The notes under the pieces: model-generated
The model's database searches: none
Told to the model about the DNA's origin: nothing
What the model saw: the letters and a program-made list of their open reading frames with translations, nothing else
Shown here: positions 60,740 to 64,000 of the stretch, piece after piece
Numbering within the stretch: the stretch's first letter is position 1
Layout of the letters: every line of letters begins with the position of its first letter
NCBI RefSeq assembly: GCF_020097835.1
Contig: NZ_CP083666.1
Coordinates: 2,232,001-2,296,000, forward strand
Direction of reading: 5' to 3'
Source: Haloprofundus halobius
GTDB taxonomy: Archaea; Halobacteriota; Halobacteria; Halobacteriales; Haloferacaceae
Length of the DNA stretch: 64,000 nt
Translations under genes and position numbers: made by a program

Positions 60740-62542
60740 TCACGTCTCGCGAACCGTCGAGGTTCCCTCGAAGAACGCGGCGAGCAGCTTGGCTTCGGCG
60801 CGTCGGAGATGTTTGTGGAGCGTCGAAGGGTGGACCGAGAACCGGTCGGCGAGCTGTTCGCCGGTGGTGTTGCGCGGCCACTCGAAGTAGCCCGCGTAGA
60901 AGGCGAGTTCGAGCGTCTTTCGCTGTCGTTCCGTGAGCGCCTCCTCGTACGTCGTCCGCATCGCCCGTCGCCTGTCGTCGCGTCGGTGGACTCGTTCCTG
61001 ACCGAGGAACTGGATATCCGGGGCCACCTCTCGGAGCGCCGAGATGAGTCGCCGCACGTTCGTCTCCTTCGACACCTCGACGACGACGACGGCCTCCCCG
61101 TCGTCGACGGTGACGGTCTCGACCCAGCCGCCGAAACTCGCCGCCAGCGTCGCGAGAGTCGGCGATTGCGTCCGGAGTTCGACCCAGCCGACGTCGTCGC
61201 TCTGATTCAGGATGCGGACGTCACACTCGATACTCCCCGCGAGTCGGTCACAGCAGGCGTCGAGCGTTTCGGCGGTCGTTCTCTCGACGGTGTAGTACTC
61301 GACGACCTCCGCGTCGAGCTGAATCGTCTGGTCGAGAGTGATCGGTCCGAGGTCCTCGATGCCGTCGAACGGCTCCGCGAGCGTCCGCGAGCGTAGTGTC
61401 ACCTCCAGTAGTTCCTCGTCGACGAGCGCCCGTTCGCGCTCCAACGCGTTGACGGCGTGACCGACCGTCCGCCCGAGTTCGTCGAGAAGCGTTCGTTCGT
61501 CGCCGTCGAAAACGCTCGCCTGGTCCGAAACGACCGCGAGAATGCCGTAAACGGAGTCTCGATGGACGAGCGGAACCACCGCCAGCGAGCGGAACCCTCG
61601 TTCGGCGAGTATCTCTCTCCAGACCGACGACGGACCGTGCGCCATCTCGCCGAGTACCTGCGTCTCTCGTGTCTCGATGGCGTCCGTCGCCAACGTTCCC
61701 TCGAACTCCGTCTCGGTTCCGCGTTCGACGAAGGCCTCCAGCGCACCCCTGTCGTCGCCGGCGACCGCTTTCGGTTCGAAGTGGCTCAGCGCGGGGACGT
61801 ACTCGCCGACGCCCGCGCACTGGTACTGGTCGGTGGCGACGAGTTGCCGACAGACGGATTCCTCGACCGCAGCACGGCTTCCGGCCCGCGAAATCGCTCG
61901 GTCGACGCCTCGGATGACCGTGTTGAGCCGATCGAGTCGACGGAGCTCGTCGCGCTGTTCGCTCAGTTCGCGCTCGTAATCCTCGCGGTCGGTCACGTCA
62001 CGGAGTATCGAGAGGTGACGGCCGGGGACGATGTCGGGCGTCGCCGCGAACTCGACGAGGCGCCGTTCGCCGTCGTCGCGGACCAGCGGAAAGATGCCGC
62101 GATCGGTGTTCGAGGCCTGAAACGAGCGCCACGCGCGGTCGAAGTCGTAGTCGACGGGGACGAACTCCCGGACCGTTCGCCCGAGTAGCTCCGACCGCGA
62201 GAGACCGAACAGGTCGCACGCGGCGGGGTTGGCGTCGACGTACGTCGCGTCGTCGTCGGCGAGCACCACCGCGTCGAGAGCCTCCTCGAAGACGGCTCGG
62301 AACAGTCGGCCGTCGGAGACCGCGACCGAACGCCACCAGATGCGTCCGCGCGAGCCGACTTTCTTCGTTCGTAGCTCCCCACGAGCGACGAGTTTCTTCA
62401 GGCGTTTGTGGACAGCGCGCCGCGAACAGTCGAGTTCGGCCGTGATTTCCGTCGTCGTGAGCGGTTCGTCCCGGTGCGTCGGCCGGTCGAATATTTCGAG
62501 CGTCTCTGCGTAGATATCCCGTGAGGGATTTCCCGACGACAT
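60740..62542 (-). CDS. Bat-like PAS-GAF-HTH10 transcription regulator
   Basis: 600 residues from ATG 62542. An N-terminal winged-helix (~20-70: LTTTEITAELDCSRRAVHKRLKKL), a PAS domain (~80-200: FEEALDAVVLADDDATYVDA), a GAF domain (~225-370: VYGILAVVSDQASVF), a bacterio-opsin activator-type sensor region and a C-terminal Bat HTH: LTERQRKTLELAFYAGYFEW then LADRFSVHPSTLHKHLRRAE. Probably senses redox, light or a small ligand. The longer frame upstream of 62542 is arginine-rich noise. A GTGTATAAAT TATA box (62561-62570) lies about 25 nt upstream. Confidence 0.9.
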   Translation of the reverse strand: MSSGNPSRDIYAETLEIFDRPTHRDEPLTTTEITAELDCSRRAVHKRLKKLVARGELRTKKVGSRGRIWWRSVAVSDGRLFRAVFEEALDAVVLADDDATYVDANPAACDLFGLSRSELLGRTVREFVPVDYDFDRAWRSFQASNTDRGIFPLVRDDGERRLVEFAATPDIVPGRHLSILRDVTDREDYERELSEQRDELRRLDRLNTVIRGVDRAISRAGSRAAVEESVCRQLVATDQYQCAGVGEYVPALSHFEPKAVAGDDRGALEAFVERGTETEFEGTLATDAIETRETQVLGEMAHGPSSVWREILAERGFRSLAVVPLVHRDSVYGILAVVSDQASVFDGDERTLLDELGRTVGHAVNALERERALVDEELLEVTLRSRTLAEPFDGIEDLGPITLDQTIQLDAEVVEYYTVERTTAETLDACCDRLAGSIECDVRILNQSDDVGWVELRTQSPTLATLAASFGGWVETVTVDDGEAVVVVEVSKETNVRRLISALREVAPDIQFLGQERVHRRDDRRRAMRTTYEEALTERQRKTLELAFYAGYFEWPRNTTGEQLADRFSVHPSTLHKHLRRAEAKLLAAFFEGTSTVRET

Positions 62543-62720
62543 GCCCCGGTTAGCCCGTCGGTGTATAAATCGGTTCCGTCGACGGAACCGACAGGTCTCG
62601 TTCCGTGGAGAGCTCTGCCACGCGGACTGTCGTCTTGTGCCGGACGCATCGTCATACCCGACAGTCGACTGGAGGGATGGCGAAAGTACAAGAGAGGTAA
62701 GCACACTTACACAGGGAGAG

Positions 62721-63125
62721 ATGACCGAAGAACCACTGCGGGCGACGGTGAGCCTGCGCGGCGTGTTGTTCGGCCCCGACAGCGAGGTGCTCGTGGTCCG
62801 CCGAGCGAGCGACGGCGGGTGGGAACTCCCCGGTGGTCGCCTCGGCGCGGGTGAGCCGGTCGTTCGCGGGTTGCGACGAGAGGTCGAGGAGGAGACCAGT
62901 CTGAACCCCGACGTCGAGGAGCCCGTCCACACGTTCGCGTGGCTCAACGACGCGGGGCGCGGCCGCTTCGCCGTCTACTACTACTGTACCATCGACGGCA
63001 AGTCGGTGTCCTTGAGCGCCGAACACACCGACTACGACTGGGTGGCCGTAGAGACGGCCAAAGAGCGACTGAGCGAGACGCAGACCGAGGCGGTCGTCTG
63101 CGCGTGGGAGATCCACGAGCAGTAA
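62721..63125 (+). CDS. NUDIX hydrolase
   Basis: 134 residues from ATG 62721. Nudix box GGRLGAGEPVVRGLRREVEEETSL fits G-x5-E-x7-REVEEE, with Ser where the motif usually has Gly. A beta-strand scaffold and C-terminal helix follow. Substrate (an NDP-X type molecule) unknown. Divergent from the Bat-like gene. Confidence 0.9.
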   Translation: MTEEPLRATVSLRGVLFGPDSEVLVVRRASDGGWELPGGRLGAGEPVVRGLRREVEEETSLNPDVEEPVHTFAWLNDAGRGRFAVYYYCTIDGKSVSLSAEHTDYDWVAVETAKERLSETQTEAVVCAWEIHEQ

Positions 63126-63265
63126 GCGACGCTGACCGCCTCCGCTTGACGCTGTAGCGACAGCGACGAAACCGTTCGCCACGGAACAACCATTCGCCGA
63201 CTTCGTTCCGAAGGAACACTTTTAGCCGACAACGAAGTATCGACGAAATAGAGAGGAATGTTCAC

Positions 63266-63712
63266 ATGGCACAATCACCCGTCCTCCTCAGCGTGCTGTT
63301 CGGGATACTGCTCGTCGCGACCGTCGGGTACATCTCCAGACACGAGTGGCGACAGTACGCGGTAGCCGGGGGCGAAAACGTCTCCCGAAGGGACGGACGG
63401 TCGCTCGCGTCGCGGACGGTCAACAGTCCCGCAGCCTGGAGCGTCGCGTTCGTGCTGGCGGTGGTCGCCGTCGGCGGGGCGACGGTGGTCTTCGTCAGCG
63501 GCACCGCCGTGCCGGGGTGGGCCACCCGGACCGCCGGCGCGGTCCTCGCGGCGGGATTCGTCCTCGGTCTCGCGCTGTATCTGTTCTACGGGAGCTTCGT
63601 CTCCGCGCGCGGACGCGGACTGAACCGTGCACAGGCGGCAGCAGTCGGGTCGTGGGCGCTCGGGCTGCTACTCATCGCCGCCGTCGTGCTCAAACTACTG
63701 GGCCTCGTCTGA
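63266..63712 (+). CDS. Four-span membrane protein of unknown function
   Basis: 148 residues: LLSVLFGILLVATVGYI, AWSVAFVLAVVAVGGATVVF, AGAVLAAGFVLGLALYLFYG and ALGLLLIAAVVLKLLGLV are hydrophobic. A polar loop (HEWRQYAVAGGENVSRRDGR) follows helix 1. Haloarchaeal hypothetical; 10 bp before the next gene, probably one transcript. Confidence 0.72.
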   Translation: MAQSPVLLSVLFGILLVATVGYISRHEWRQYAVAGGENVSRRDGRSLASRTVNSPAAWSVAFVLAVVAVGGATVVFVSGTAVPGWATRTAGAVLAAGFVLGLALYLFYGSFVSARGRGLNRAQAAAVGSWALGLLLIAAVVLKLLGLV

Positions 63713-63722
63713 GGGTCGACCG

Positions 63723-64000
63723 ATGAGATACCGGACATCCACGCTCGTCGGCCCCGCTCGCCGCCTTCCGGTCGAACTGCGCTGGTTGCTCGCACTCGTC
63801 GCGTTCGAGACGGCGGCGCTCGTCGGCTACTTCGGGTTCACGGACGCGACGGTGACGAGCCCCCGGTACGTGCTCTACCCGTTCGTCTGGATAAACGTCG
63901 GCGTCGTCGCCGTGCTCCGGACGACGCCGCCCGACGCGACCCGCCGAGCGCGGGTCGTCGCCGCGACGCTCTCGACGCTGTACTTTCTGCTACTGGCCGC
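63723..64000 (+). CDS. Membrane protein, partial (3' end off the window)
   Basis: About 92 codons present from ATG 63723: LRWLLALVAFETAALVGYFG, YVLYPFVWINVGVVAVL and VVAATLSTLYFLLLA are three hydrophobic spans. Resembles DUF7546-type haloarchaeal membrane proteins. Function unknown. Confidence 0.7.
   Translation, partial: MRYRTSTLVGPARRLPVELRWLLALVAFETAALVGYFGFTDATVTSPRYVLYPFVWINVGVVAVLRTTPPDATRRARVVAATLSTLYFLLLA

Noticed and set aside
60719-61396. Plus-strand frames opposite the Bat-like regulator
   Set aside because: They mirror the coding strand's codon pattern and have no recognisable domain.
62543-62947. N-terminal 135 residues of the long frame above the Bat-like regulator
   Set aside because: The composition is Arg/Ser-rich noise and a TATA box at 62561-62570 lies inside it; the ATG at 62542 fits a leaderless start.

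Overview
The window is chromosomal DNA from an extremely halophilic archaeon (class Halobacteria). The evidence is high GC with strong G/C third positions, very acidic proteins, TATA boxes 25-28 nt ahead of leaderless starts, Tat-type lipoprotein signals, HTH-10/Bat regulators, a gas-vesicle cluster, CdrS-FtsZ2, NcsA and UbaA. Nothing looks plasmid- or virus-borne overall. No rRNA operon or CRISPR array was seen; the only RNA gene recognised is tRNA-Tyr.

Layout. 1-7949: adenosylcobalamin late synthesis and corrinoid salvage on the minus strand (cbiA at the edge; then HAD hydrolase, cbiB, cobS, cobY, cobT-like, cobD, cbiZ in one overlapping operon), interrupted by a plus-strand SDR gene and a small membrane gene. 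8080-14629: secreted beta-helix protein, an M24 (creatinase-like) enzyme, a Gfo/Idh dehydrogenase with an aldo-keto reductase, and a formate/nitrite-type channel. 14820-18220: tRNA-Tyr with a nearby copy of its 3' end, then the cell-division locus cdrL-cdrS-ftsZ2, convergent with ncsA. 19103-26640: a likely transferred block holding an HTH regulator, a five-step translationally coupled oligopeptide ABC operon and a decayed malic-enzyme gene. 26829-31944: an epimerase, a haloarchaeal hypothetical, a small lipoprotein, a methyltransferase, endonuclease IV, a lipoate ligase-like protein and an HTH-10 regulator. 32054-37607: a compact gas-vesicle cluster (gvpF-M leftward, gvpA and gvpO rightward) that lacks gvpC, gvpN, gvpD and gvpE, next to a CDC48-type AAA+ ATPase. 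39937-44560: RIO2 kinase, DedA protein, a frameshifted FAD oxidoreductase, LysE exporter, ribosomal L15e and a tiny zinc finger. 44791-49870: DoxX/CPBP membrane proteins, a sulfur-transfer operon (YeeE transporter, TusA-like, rhodanese, DoxX) and ubaA. 49881-64000: two tandem Na/Ca-type exchangers, metallo-beta-lactamase, thioesterase, DsbA, cytochrome oxidase subunit I, mutS, two regulators, NUDIX and membrane proteins running off the edge.

Functional links. The cobalamin genes cover cobyrinate amidation, aminopropanol linker synthesis and attachment, nucleotide-loop assembly and scavenging through CbiZ. The sulfur operon beside ubaA, with ncsA elsewhere in the window, suggests thiosulfate import feeding persulfide transfer to the SAMP/tRNA-thiolation machinery (inference). 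The most interesting signals are: a permuted domain order in the ABC substrate-binding protein; repeated GTCTTAC boxes in the cdrS-ftsZ2 promoter; the reduced gas-vesicle set with an oversized gvpI-position protein; a duplicated tRNA-Tyr 3' end; and an M24 protein missing most metal ligands.
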